From Saprospiraceae bacterium (lineage in GTDB: Bacteria > Bacteroidota > Bacteroidia > Chitinophagales > Saprospiraceae): 57,867 bases of DNA. The translations under genes were made by a program, and so were the position numbers. Numbering within the stretch: position 1 is the stretch's first letter; every line of letters begins with the position of its first letter. The stretch lies in contig JAGTVA010000025.1 of NCBI GenBank assembly GCA_018224445.1, forward strand, positions 1-57,867. The letters are read 5' to 3'. Positions 47,581 through 56,666 of this stretch are shown piece after piece. The notes beneath the pieces were generated by a model. That model saw only the letters and a program-made list of their open reading frames with translations. It was not told where the DNA came from and made no database searches.

Positions 47581-48750
47581 ATGAAAGTCCCCATATCCAC
47601 TGAGGAACTCATACAACTCTACCGTGAAACAAGATCACATACCCTCAGGCTGGTAAGGCCGCTAAAAACAGAGGATTTTGTAGTCCAGCCCGCCACCTTC
47701 GTCAGTCCACCTAAATGGCACCTGGCTCACACGACCTGGTTTTTTGAACAATTCCTTCTCAAACCCTACCTTCCGAAATACGAGGTTTTTCACCCGGAGT
47801 ACAACTTTTTATTCAACAGTTACTACGACAGTCAGGGAGAGCGAATATCCCGGGAAAACAGGGGTTTTCAAACCCGCCCACCCGTGGATAAAATCTTAAA
47901 ATACAGGGATTATGTAGATGCTCATATGACAGACCTAATGCCTCGCATTCCCGATGAGGCTATTGAAATATTTAAAATCGGCATTAATCACGAACAACAG
48001 CATCAGGAATTATTGCTCACAGATATTAAATATATACTGTCCCAAAATCCCCTATATCCCGCATACGATGTCAATTTCCAGGAGGGAATGGAGACTCCGG
48101 CCAGGGGTTGGTTGTCTGTGGAAGGGGGACTCCATCGCATTGGCGCCGATGATGGGTTTTTCCTGTTCGATAATGAAAAACCTCGACATCAGGTATTTCT
48201 CAGCGATTTTCAAATATCAAAAAACCTGGTAACCAATGGAGAGTACCTCGAATTTATCCTCGACGACGGGTATCTAAATCCACTGTATTGGCACAGCGAT
48301 GGATGGGCCTGGGTAAATAACCATCGCATAAAGACTCCACTCTACTGGATTAAAAAAGAAGACCACTGGTATTTGTATAAAATGAATGGACTGAAAAAAT
48401 TGGAAGCCGGTGAACCGGTCACTCACCTCAGTTTTTACGAAGCCTTTGCATATGCGGAATGGAGAGGAATGAGGTTGCCCACTGAAGCAGAGTGGGAAAT
48501 CGCAGCACCTCAATTGAATATCGGCCTCAGGTGGGAACATACTCACAGTGCCTACTTACCCTACCCCGGCTATCGCAAACCAGAGGGAGCCATAGGGGAA
48601 TACAACGGAAAATTCATGGTCAACCAAATGGTTCTCAGAGGCCACAGTTTTGCCACAGCTCCTAATCACAGCAGACTTACCTACAGAAACTTTTTTCACC
48701 CTGATATGAGGTGGCAATTCAACGGACTGAGGTTGTGCAAACCACTTTAA
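47581..48750 (+). CDS. egtB: EgtB-like ergothioneine/thiohistidine biosynthesis sulfoxide synthase
   Basis: DinB-like part: PPKWHLAHTTWFFEQFLL and KIGINHEQQHQELLLTDIKYIL (HxxxH). C-terminal FGE-sulfatase part: LPTEAEWEIAAPQL...LTYRNFFHPDMRWQFNGLRLCK. Confidence 0.9.
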   Translation: MKVPISTEELIQLYRETRSHTLRLVRPLKTEDFVVQPATFVSPPKWHLAHTTWFFEQFLLKPYLPKYEVFHPEYNFLFNSYYDSQGERISRENRGFQTRPPVDKILKYRDYVDAHMTDLMPRIPDEAIEIFKIGINHEQQHQELLLTDIKYILSQNPLYPAYDVNFQEGMETPARGWLSVEGGLHRIGADDGFFLFDNEKPRHQVFLSDFQISKNLVTNGEYLEFILDDGYLNPLYWHSDGWAWVNNHRIKTPLYWIKKEDHWYLYKMNGLKKLEAGEPVTHLSFYEAFAYAEWRGMRLPTEAEWEIAAPQLNIGLRWEHTHSAYLPYPGYRKPEGAIGEYNGKFMVNQMVLRGHSFATAPNHSRLTYRNFFHPDMRWQFNGLRLCKPL

Positions 48751-48862
48751 AGAAACTCCTCCTTTTAGCCCACAAATTTATATTCGTAGATCAAATTATA
48801 CTGTTTGTCGATTAATTTGTATAAATAAGGTACTATGTATTGCAAGGTTCCTTAATTTGACT

Positions 48863-48870
48863 TATATTTG
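48863..48870 (+). promoter_or_regulatory. -7 promoter element (TATATTTG) for the padR-like gene
   Basis: TAnnTTTG match directly before ATGs at 48875/48881; lies inside the TTG-extended track ORF. Confidence 0.5.
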
Positions 48871-48874
48871 CAGT

Positions 48875-49219
48875 ATGAATATGGAAAAAATTAAATCACA
48901 AATGAAAAAAGGCATCTTGGAAATGTGCATTTTAGCCATAATTTCCAAAGAAGAAGTCTATGCCTCTGACATCATCGACCGGTTGAAGAGCGGCAATCTC
49001 ATAGTAGTTGAGGGCACTCTTTACCCCATGTTGAGCAGATTGAAAAAAGCGGGGCATCTGGATCATTACTGGCAGGAGTCCCAGGCCGGGCCTCCGAGGA
49101 AATACTACCGGCTCACCCCGGAAGGGGAAGAGTTTTTGCAAAATCTATCTACCTCTTGGGAGGAGATGGTAAAATCAGTTTCAAGTCTTACATCAAAAAA
49201 CAAAAGCAACAATGAATAA
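48875..49219 (+). CDS. PadR family transcriptional regulator
   Basis: KGILEMCILAIISKEEVYASDIIDRLKSGNLIVVEGTLYPMLSRLKKAGHLDHYWQESQAGPPRKYYRLTPEG. ATG at 48875 (or 48881) preferred over the TTG at 48857. Confidence 0.92.
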   Translation: MNMEKIKSQMKKGILEMCILAIISKEEVYASDIIDRLKSGNLIVVEGTLYPMLSRLKKAGHLDHYWQESQAGPPRKYYRLTPEGEEFLQNLSTSWEEMVKSVSSLTSKNKSNNE

Positions 49220-49877
49220 AGTAGTCAACGTAAATTTAGGGGGAGTTCCTTTTATTATTGATGAAAATGCCTTTGAGCATTTATCAAAATATATGGAATT
49301 GTTAAAAATCCACTTCAAACACATGGAGGGTTCGGAAGAAATTCTGTCCGATATCGAGTCCCGACTGGGAGAATTATTCACAGAGTACCTCGGATCTCGA
49401 CAAATTGTGGAAATTACAGATGTAAAAAAAGCGATAGGAGTAATGGGTACCCCTGAGGACCTGGGAGCGGAGGAAGAATGGGAAGAGATTACCGACAACA
49501 GCAAAGAGCGGCAGCAATCAGGTGATTACAATCACCAAAAAAGAAAATACCAGACGGGTAAGCGTTTGTTCAGGGACAAGGAAAATTCAATAATTTCCGG
49601 AACGTGCTCGGGTTTAGCTGCCTATTTCGGCGTAGCAGATCCGGTTTGGGTGAGAATTGGTTTTGTTCTGGCTGGCCTGGCCTCTGCAGGAAGTGCCATA
49701 TTGGCCTACCTCATCATATGGGCCATTACCCCTGCGGCAAAATCCGCTAAAGACCGCCTGATGATGCGGGGCGAAAAAATAGATGTGGATGCCATTTCCC
49801 GGAAAGTCAAGGAGGAGTTCGACAATGTAGAAAAGCAGTTTAACGAATTTAGCGATTCTTTTAAGAAAAAAAGGTAA
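49212..49877 (+). CDS. PspC domain-containing protein
   Basis: KRLFRDKENSIISGTCSGLAAYFGVADPVWVRIGFVLAGLASAGSAILAYLIIWAITP; overlaps the padR-like gene by 8 nt. Confidence 0.92.
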   Translation: MNKVVNVNLGGVPFIIDENAFEHLSKYMELLKIHFKHMEGSEEILSDIESRLGELFTEYLGSRQIVEITDVKKAIGVMGTPEDLGAEEEWEEITDNSKERQQSGDYNHQKRKYQTGKRLFRDKENSIISGTCSGLAAYFGVADPVWVRIGFVLAGLASAGSAILAYLIIWAITPAAKSAKDRLMMRGEKIDVDAISRKVKEEFDNVEKQFNEFSDSFKKKR

Positions 49878-49889
49878 TCAGGGTCAAAT

Positions 49890-51608
49890 CTAATCCCTCA
49901 GGCTGTCCATGAAATACCAGGAGGATTGATGATTTCTCCCTGGAAATTCTTCTTTCAGCAATGCCCTGAGCAATTCAATGGGCATGCTGTTTTCATATAA
50001 AATCCGGTCGTGAAAGCTCTTTTCATCCATCAGGCCGGTGTCCACCACTTCTTTTCGCAAAGCCATCATCTGTAGCCCTCCAATCATATAGGAAATCTGA
50101 TATAGCGGGCCATAGGACCCCTCAAATGACCTTCTGACCTCCGCTTCAGCATTGGCTCGTTCGTGTCCTACCTCTTCCACCAGAAAGTCAATGCACTCGG
50201 CTGCTGTCATTTCACCCAGGTGATATTTCAGTGAAAATACAATTCTGGCCGCACGGTGAATCCTCCAAAAAAGCATTCCAATTTCATCCTCCGCATTTCT
50301 CGCAAACCCTTTTTCCCACAACATCATTTCCCAGTACAGCGCCCATCCCTCTACCCAAAACGGGGTTCTGAAAGCCCTGCGTTGCACATTGTACCTGTTG
50401 TTCATAAATTGCTGCAAATGGTGGCCCGGAATCAATTCGTGGTGTACCACCGCTCTGGAAAAGTGTGGATTGTTCCCCCTAAGGCTCATCATTTTTAAAT
50501 CGTGATCCATGGTACTCGTCGGGAAGGCAATCTGCACCTGTTCCCCACCGAGAAAAAAAGGAGCAAAACGCTGCATTTCAGGACTGAGCATTCTCATCCT
50601 CCAGGTTTCTTTTGCCATCTCGGGTATGGAAATCAAATCACGTTCCTCCAAAAAATCAATGGCCTCCTCTGCATAAAAATTGATCAGTTCAGGTTGTTCC
50701 CCGGGATATACCCAGGAGTTTTTCACATACTCAATTGCGTCCATGTAATTGGCACCGTAACCGAGCTTTTCAGCCGACCTTTTCAACTCTTTTTGACACC
50801 AGTTAAACTCTTCCCACGCAAACTCAATTAGTTCTTCAGCCGAGTAGGGAATCATCTCTGAATTAATCTCAGCAGCCAGGGCTTCACTCCCCAAAGGTTG
50901 TCCAAAAATACCACTTCCGTCGTCCAATTCCTCGGGATTTTCGTAAAACTCACGCAAAAATTCGCCGTACTTTTCCAGCCCTTTATTGAGTTCCTCGTGA
51001 GGTTTTTCAACCCACCAACTGAAATCCGGATGGTATAAATGGTAAAATGAAAAAGCCCAGTTTACGTTCTCCTTCAAGTCTTCCACTATATCTGCCGCAA
51101 GTTTGGCTTCCTGCCAACTTCCAAAGGGACCGCGGCCTTCAATTTCACTTCTTTTATTGCCAATAGCCTCAGCGGCCGCACTCATATCGGTAGCAATGCG
51201 CTCACTGTCGAGGGTTGCGCCCCTTCTTCTTTTCTCTACAAAAAGAACAAGCGGATCGGCGAAATCCACCACAAATTTCATCTCCTCATAACGAAACCGC
51301 TCCCCTTTCAATCGATTGCCACTCCTGTTCAACTCATTTTTCAACAAGTGATAATCAATTTTGTCACCACCGCTGAGATCCTCATAGGGAATTTTAGCCA
51401 TGATTTGATGCCAATCTTCAACCAGTTTTTCCATTCTGTCAAAATAGCCATCACTGTAGCGCAGGGTGTATTTTCGGTCCAGGGCAGCCCGATCCACGGT
51501 AAACCGCTGAATATACTCCGGCATTATCTCACCGGCCTGAATACTACAAATCGCGGAGGGCCCAAAAAACACCAATTGAAATAGGATTATAGGCAGTATC
51601 ATTTTCAT
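49890..51608 (-). CDS. DUF885 family putative metallopeptidase, exported
   Basis: AVVHHELIPGHHLQQFMNNRYNVQRRAFRTPFWVEGWALYWEMMLWEKGF (HExxGH-type motif). Confidence 0.9.
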   Translation of the reverse strand: MKMILPIILFQLVFFGPSAICSIQAGEIMPEYIQRFTVDRAALDRKYTLRYSDGYFDRMEKLVEDWHQIMAKIPYEDLSGGDKIDYHLLKNELNRSGNRLKGERFRYEEMKFVVDFADPLVLFVEKRRRGATLDSERIATDMSAAAEAIGNKRSEIEGRGPFGSWQEAKLAADIVEDLKENVNWAFSFYHLYHPDFSWWVEKPHEELNKGLEKYGEFLREFYENPEELDDGSGIFGQPLGSEALAAEINSEMIPYSAEELIEFAWEEFNWCQKELKRSAEKLGYGANYMDAIEYVKNSWVYPGEQPELINFYAEEAIDFLEERDLISIPEMAKETWRMRMLSPEMQRFAPFFLGGEQVQIAFPTSTMDHDLKMMSLRGNNPHFSRAVVHHELIPGHHLQQFMNNRYNVQRRAFRTPFWVEGWALYWEMMLWEKGFARNAEDEIGMLFWRIHRAARIVFSLKYHLGEMTAAECIDFLVEEVGHERANAEAEVRRSFEGSYGPLYQISYMIGGLQMMALRKEVVDTGLMDEKSFHDRILYENSMPIELLRALLKEEFPGRNHQSSWYFMDSLRD

Positions 51609-51709
51609 ATTTCGGAATTTACTTTTTCAATATTGATTGCTTCAATTCACCGGAATAAAAAACACCTCTGCACCTCGGAAAGGGAAAAAGGTTGAATTTT
51701 GAAAAATTA

Positions 51710-52192
51710 TCAGTCGGTAACGGTCTCGTATTCCTTTTTATTCCAGAGGTTCATTCCCCCTTTGAAATGAGCGCTGTAAGGGAAGCCCATCTCCTTTGCC
51801 ATTTCCATAGCCTGGTCAGATCTCAATCCGGACGCACAGTAAAAGTAGAGTTTTTTATCTCTTGGAATGGAATTCAATTTGGATTGGAAGTCATCTCTGT
51901 AAATATTCATAAAAACACTGCCGGGAATCCGGCCATTTTCCCATTCTACCGGGGTTCTTACATCGATGAGTACAACGTCGTCCAGCGTATTAATATCCCT
52001 TTTAAATTCATCTATTGTCAATTCCAGCGTCTGCCCATTTGTTTCCGAGTCTCCGGATTCCATTTCGCGCTCAATATTTGCAGGGTTATTGCTGCCTGTA
52101 TCCATTCCCGCTTTGGGAGAAGATGATTCTGATTCACCGGAACACGAAATCAGCAGACAGGAGATCAAAAAAATAAGTGTGTATTTAATCAT
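51710..52192 (-). CDS. Rhodanese-like domain lipoprotein
   Basis: Lipobox LISCLLISCSGES; VVLIDVRTPVEWENGRIPGSVFMNIYRDDF...LYFYCASGLRSDQAMEMAKEMGF. Confidence 0.92.
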   Translation of the reverse strand: MIKYTLIFLISCLLISCSGESESSSPKAGMDTGSNNPANIEREMESGDSETNGQTLELTIDEFKRDINTLDDVVLIDVRTPVEWENGRIPGSVFMNIYRDDFQSKLNSIPRDKKLYFYCASGLRSDQAMEMAKEMGFPYSAHFKGGMNLWNKKEYETVTD

Positions 52193-52203
52193 GTTTTTTT
52201 TTA

Positions 52204-52211
52204 CAAAGATA
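52204..52211 (-). promoter_or_regulatory. -7 promoter element (TATCTTTG on minus strand) for the rhodanese-like gene
   Basis: Reverse complement of CAAAGATA, 11 bp upstream of the ATG. Confidence 0.5.
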
Positions 52212-52245
52212 ATGAAAATAGAAATCTATCAAATCCGGAAGGAAA

Positions 52246-52941
52246 TCACATCACCCGTTCTTCTATCAACTGAAACCGCACAAATAATTCCTCCGAGTAC
52301 CAATTTCTCTTGCGGGTGAGTTCTACCACTCTCTTGTGGATTTTATCCCGGTAGGCAAAGTTTTTCACGGCTTCCAGGTCTTTCCAGACACTAAAAGTAG
52401 CTTGCTCAACCAGGGGCCATTCTCCAATTCCTATGGAAAAGTTGGCTCCGGGAAACTTTTCTGCTCTTTTACTGACTCCCGGGACCTTAGTCCAAAAATC
52501 AAATAATTTCAATCGCCTTATGGAAGCTCGGGTGAGGATACTATAGGGAAGTGGTTCGGAGAGCACAGCCCCATATTCAAAGGGAGCAATCCCATTCCAG
52601 GTGCCGCGGCCTCCCACGGGGTGAAGTCTATATCTGGTACAAGTACTGCACCTTTCCCGGTAGTTTTTAAAAATCGGGCTATTAGATTCAAAAACTTGTC
52701 TTTCCTCTTCCGACTTCCAAACGGTCAACAAGGCATACCTTCCAAAATCGGGAAATACACTGAAACCGTTTCCACCTCCACATCCAAGCAGCTTGAAAAA
52801 TTGAAGCCCCTCCACTTCCATCAGGGGCTTGAAAGCCAATTGCATCTGCTTAAAGGCCCAGAACTTATTTCTTTTAAATTGGAAAAAGTAAAGGGCTGTT
52901 TGTTGCTCAGATAGGCCTGTACTGGTTTTATCAGATTTCAA
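52246..52941 (-). CDS. Spheroidene monooxygenase (CrtA)-like protein
   Basis: FKLLGCGGGNGFSVFPDFGRYALLTVWKSEEE, GRGTWNGIAPFEY, ILTRASIRRLKLFDFWTKVPGVSKRAEKFPGANFSIGIGEWPLVEQATFSVWKDLEAVKNFAY. Confidence 0.85.
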   Translation of the reverse strand: MKSDKTSTGLSEQQTALYFFQFKRNKFWAFKQMQLAFKPLMEVEGLQFFKLLGCGGGNGFSVFPDFGRYALLTVWKSEEERQVFESNSPIFKNYRERCSTCTRYRLHPVGGRGTWNGIAPFEYGAVLSEPLPYSILTRASIRRLKLFDFWTKVPGVSKRAEKFPGANFSIGIGEWPLVEQATFSVWKDLEAVKNFAYRDKIHKRVVELTRKRNWYSEELFVRFQLIEERVM

Positions 52942-53119
52942 ATTGTGGATTTATCTCAGTAAATTCAACGAGTATTGAACACCCAAGGAAGACATTCAGT
53001 TCAGGACTGCCTTTTCAGTTCATCGGAAAAAGCAAAAGGCCCGACAGGGAATAGGTCTCAGATTTCCATCGCCTTTGCTGGTGATCCGGGAATAAAGAAG
53101 TGCTTTCACAAATTTTTAG

Positions 53120-53127
53120 TTAATTTT
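53120..53127 (+). promoter_or_regulatory. Candidate -7 promoter element (TAATTTTG) for the PAS kinase gene
   Basis: TTAGTTAATTTTGCC about 30 bp upstream of the ATG at 53158; it lies inside the extended track ORF, so it argues for the downstream start. Coordinate accurate to a base or two. Confidence 0.45.
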
Positions 53128-53157
53128 GCCACACCATCAAAAAAAGATAGATTTTCC

Positions 53158-54771
53158 ATGTCGGAAGAGTTCACTAATAACAAAGGCATCAAATTCGAGC
53201 CCAATGTATCCAAGGCGGTTATCGATACTGCAATTGACGGAATCATAGTGATTGACGCCGGGGGTCGAATTCAAATGATCAACCCCTCCATTACCAACCT
53301 TTTTGGATATGATGAAGAAGAATTAATCGGTGAAAAAATAAATATGCTTATGCCTAATCCGGACAGGGAGCGGCATGACCAATATATCAAAAATTACCGG
53401 GAAACAGGGGAGCGCAAAATCATAGGAATAGGTCGGGAGGTAGTGGCACAAAAAAAGGACGGCACCACCTTTCCTATTTTACTGGCCATCAGCGAAGCCA
53501 ATTTTGGCGGGCAAAAATACTTCGCCGGTATACTTCACGACCTCAGTGAATTAAAGGAAATAAGGAAGGAGTTAAAACAGAGTGAAATGCGCATGCTACA
53601 CCTGTCGGAAAACCTCCCGGTAGGTGCCGTGTACCGCATCGAGGATCAGTTGTACCTCAATCGCAAAATTCAACAAATCATTGGCTATTCCGATGAGGAG
53701 ATCAATTCGCTCCAGGCTTGGTTTAAAGCCCTGATGGGAACCCATTGGGAGGAGTACTACGAAATGTATTTGCAGGATAGGCTTAGAAATTTTGACCAGG
53801 TGAGGACTTACCGGGTCAACACCAAGTCCGGTGGAATCCGATGGGTAGATTTTGCCGGTTACAGGGACGGGAAAGGGGAAGTGTGGATACTGCACGATGT
53901 GACCCAAAAAGTCAATATCGAAAGCGAGTTAATTACCCTTAATGAACAACTCGAAAAACGAGTGAAGGAAAAAACCCTGGCACTTAAGGAAAATGTAATT
54001 GCCCTGGAGGAGGCCAATAAGAAATTGGTGAAAAGGGAAGAAGAACTGGAGCAGTCTCTCTCAATGGAAAGGGAACTGAACGAATTGAAATCCAGATTTG
54101 TCTCTACAGCTTCTCATGAATTCCGCACTCCACTCTCTTCCATTCTTTCCTCTGTGGAATTAATCGAAATGTACTCAAAAGAGGAGCAGGAGGAAAAGCG
54201 AAACAAACACATCAACCGAATCAGAAAATCGGTCAAAACCCTCACCGACATACTCAACGACTTCCTCTCTCTGGGAAAAATAGAGGAGGGAAAAGTCACT
54301 CCCACCATTGCAGAAGTAAATTTTAATGAATCTATTGAATCCCTGAAAGAAGAAATTCAACACCTAGGAACGTCAGATCAGAAAGTAATTTTCCGCCTGA
54401 ATAAGGTCGATATCCGAATGCTGACGGACAAGAAAATCCTCCACACCATTTTAACCAATTTATTGGGAAATGCCCTAAAATACTCCGAAGAGGATGTATA
54501 TTGCGAAGTGGTTAAAGGAGATGACCATACCGCGATTAAGATCATTGACCGGGGGATCGGCATACCCAAAAAAGATCAAAAACACCTGTTTTCTAAATTT
54601 TTTAGAGCGGAAAATGCAGAGGCCATTGAGGGTACCGGATTGGGATTGAGCATCGTAAAAAAATACATAGATATACTAAATGGAGAAATAAGCTTTGAAA
54701 GTAAAGAGGGAGAAGGGACTAAATTTAAATTAACAATACCTGATAGCCATGAAGAAAATTCTCATTATTGA
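53158..54771 (+). CDS. FixL-like PAS sensor histidine kinase
   Basis: PAS: AIDGIIVIDAGGRIQMINPSITNLFGYDEEELIGEKINMLMPNPDRERHDQYIKNYRETGERKIIGIGREVVAQKKDGTTFPILLAISEANFGGQKYFAGILHDLSE. Second PAS/PAC, coiled coil, H-box STASHEFRTPLSSIL, N-box LLGNALKY, G-boxes GIGIPKKD and GTGLGLSI. MSEEFTNN start at 53158 preferred over the track start 52975. Confidence 0.92.
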   Translation: MSEEFTNNKGIKFEPNVSKAVIDTAIDGIIVIDAGGRIQMINPSITNLFGYDEEELIGEKINMLMPNPDRERHDQYIKNYRETGERKIIGIGREVVAQKKDGTTFPILLAISEANFGGQKYFAGILHDLSELKEIRKELKQSEMRMLHLSENLPVGAVYRIEDQLYLNRKIQQIIGYSDEEINSLQAWFKALMGTHWEEYYEMYLQDRLRNFDQVRTYRVNTKSGGIRWVDFAGYRDGKGEVWILHDVTQKVNIESELITLNEQLEKRVKEKTLALKENVIALEEANKKLVKREEELEQSLSMERELNELKSRFVSTASHEFRTPLSSILSSVELIEMYSKEEQEEKRNKHINRIRKSVKTLTDILNDFLSLGKIEEGKVTPTIAEVNFNESIESLKEEIQHLGTSDQKVIFRLNKVDIRMLTDKKILHTILTNLLGNALKYSEEDVYCEVVKGDDHTAIKIIDRGIGIPKKDQKHLFSKFFRAENAEAIEGTGLGLSIVKKYIDILNGEISFESKEGEGTKFKLTIPDSHEENSHY

Positions 54772-55789
54772 AGACAATACCGATGTGCGTGAAAATCTGG
54801 AGGAAATCCTTCAATTGTCCGGATATGAGGTCTTAGCGGCCAAAGACGGTAAAGAGGGGGTGAATTCAGCCAATTCCTGGAAGCCCGATCTAATTCTTTG
54901 CGATGTCATGCTGCCCGTGTTGGACGGCTTTGGCATACTCCAAATTTTGTCTAAAAATCCGGAGTTAAATTCCATCCCCTTTATTTTTCTCACGGCAAAA
55001 ACGGAACTGTCCGACATGCGAAAGGGAATGAATCTCGGTGCAGACGATTACATCACCAAGCCGTTTAAGAAAGACGAACTCCTCTCTGTTATTGAAATGC
55101 GGCTCGCGAGAGCTCAGGAGCATCATGCAAGTCCACAAACCGAGAGTAAATTAAAAAATACGGAGCGGGCAATGGGACTGCTCAAAAGCATATTCGATGC
55201 CGCAGAGGAGAGGAATTACCCACCCGGTTATCACTTTTTTTCTCTCCATGACCGACCCAGAAATGCCTTGTATCTACAATCCGGCCTTGTGAAGGAGTAC
55301 AATACCAGCGACTTCGGGAGGGAGTATATCTTCAGGATTCACACCGCCCAAAACTACCCGGGCATTTGGGAAGCCTACCGCGGAGATCCCTACCGGACTT
55401 TCAGCACCTCCATTACCGATTGTACTACCCTCAGCCTTCCTATAGAATCTTTTAGAGAAGCTATACAAAAAGAACCCTATGTCGTCTATGTGCTGCAGGA
55501 GATACTCTATCGGCAGAAAGTCAACGCGGAGCGCAAGTTACTCGCCGCTGCCTTTCACTCCGTCAGGAAAAAAGTTTCCATGATGCTGGAGGAATTGCAC
55601 GGCCTTGGTTTTGGAAATAATGAGCACTCCATAGATATCAACAGAGCAGATCTCAGCTCCATGTGCGGAACAGCAAAAGAGACCCTTACCAGGACACTGT
55701 CTGACTTCAAAGATGAAAATCTGGTCGATATTCAGGGTGGTAAAATTGTCATTACGGACCTGAAAGGTCTTCAAAATATGCCTGATTAG
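54749..55789 (+). CDS. Response regulator with C-terminal CRP/FNR-type cyclic-nucleotide-like and HTH domains
   Basis: Receiver: ILIIEDNTDVRENL, DLILCDVMLPVLDGFG, FLTAKTE, ITKPFKKDEL. CRP-like HTH: DINRADLSSMCGTAKETLTRTLSDFKDENLVDIQGGKIVI. Overlaps the kinase stop. Confidence 0.93.
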   Translation: MKKILIIEDNTDVRENLEEILQLSGYEVLAAKDGKEGVNSANSWKPDLILCDVMLPVLDGFGILQILSKNPELNSIPFIFLTAKTELSDMRKGMNLGADDYITKPFKKDELLSVIEMRLARAQEHHASPQTESKLKNTERAMGLLKSIFDAAEERNYPPGYHFFSLHDRPRNALYLQSGLVKEYNTSDFGREYIFRIHTAQNYPGIWEAYRGDPYRTFSTSITDCTTLSLPIESFREAIQKEPYVVYVLQEILYRQKVNAERKLLAAAFHSVRKKVSMMLEELHGLGFGNNEHSIDINRADLSSMCGTAKETLTRTLSDFKDENLVDIQGGKIVITDLKGLQNMPD

Positions 55790-56526
55790 TTCATGGGAAA
55801 AATATACCTGACCACCGCTGCAAAATACGAGGCATTGAGTTCCAATAATCCGATGGCTTTGGGCCTCGCCTCTTCCAGGTATTCCATTCTCAAAAAAGCC
55901 TTGGATTGAAAATGGTGTTGAAAAGTGGCGCCAATATACACTCCACCCTCTCTGCCAAAATTGTGCTCAAACCCCACATTGGCCTTTATTCCGGGTAGAA
56001 ACTTAGATCGGATAAATGCATCCAGGTTGTACTCGAGATCAAAAACTCCAAAATCACTCGCAAAAAAACTGGCCACCCCCCCAAAACCGGTAGACATTTT
56101 GCCTCCTTCCGAAACCGGAACTGAGATGGTCCACACCAATGGAATTTCATAAGCCACCCCCCTTATTGTATTGCTCCCCAGTCGCTCTCCGGTAGAGACC
56201 AAAGACACCTCGCTGTTGTACTTCCTCGTCAATCGATAGAGTCCCGTTTCGAGTGAGTGATTTCGAAATAGTGCAATCCTGAAATAGCCACCAAACCGAA
56301 AACTGTTTTCCGACTCGGCATTAAACTCATAAGTGCCGGTCGAATCAAGAGCGGTGTCCTCGTAACTCACCAGCGCTTCAGATTGAAAAAGCATACTAAA
56401 TTCGAGCCCAACATGTACAGTAAACCCTTCGTTCCCGGCAGCTCGCTGACCCATTCCATCTGCCATCGAAATTAATGAAAATCCCAAAAACAATAAAAGA
56501 CCTTTGATGCGTGAATTTATTTCCAT
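55786..56526 (-). CDS. Outer-membrane beta-barrel protein (porin-like)
   Basis: Signal peptide, alternating hydrophobic strands (GFTVHVGLEFSMLFQSEALV, NSFRFGGYFRIALFRNHSLETGLYRLTRKYN), terminal aromatic YFAAVVRYIFPMN. Convergent 4-nt overlap with the response regulator. Confidence 0.75.
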   Translation of the reverse strand: MEINSRIKGLLLFLGFSLISMADGMGQRAAGNEGFTVHVGLEFSMLFQSEALVSYEDTALDSTGTYEFNAESENSFRFGGYFRIALFRNHSLETGLYRLTRKYNSEVSLVSTGERLGSNTIRGVAYEIPLVWTISVPVSEGGKMSTGFGGVASFFASDFGVFDLEYNLDAFIRSKFLPGIKANVGFEHNFGREGGVYIGATFQHHFQSKAFLRMEYLEEARPKAIGLLELNASYFAAVVRYIFPMN

Positions 56527-56666
56527 GTATTTAAATTTTTACCCGCCTTTTGACAATTCTTGTTTTTCAGTTACATCCTTCACTGCAGGTTCTTCCTATA
56601 TCTGTCGGTGATTTTCTATTCTTTTTTTCCAAAAAAAAGTATTCTAAGAACCTCAAACAGGCCCAC

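Noticed and set aside
47385-47612. 75-aa minus-strand hydrophobic ORF upstream of egtB
   Set aside because: Overlaps the egtB start on the opposite strand, with no promoter or ribosome-site support. Hydrophobicity probably reflects AT-rich intergenic sequence.
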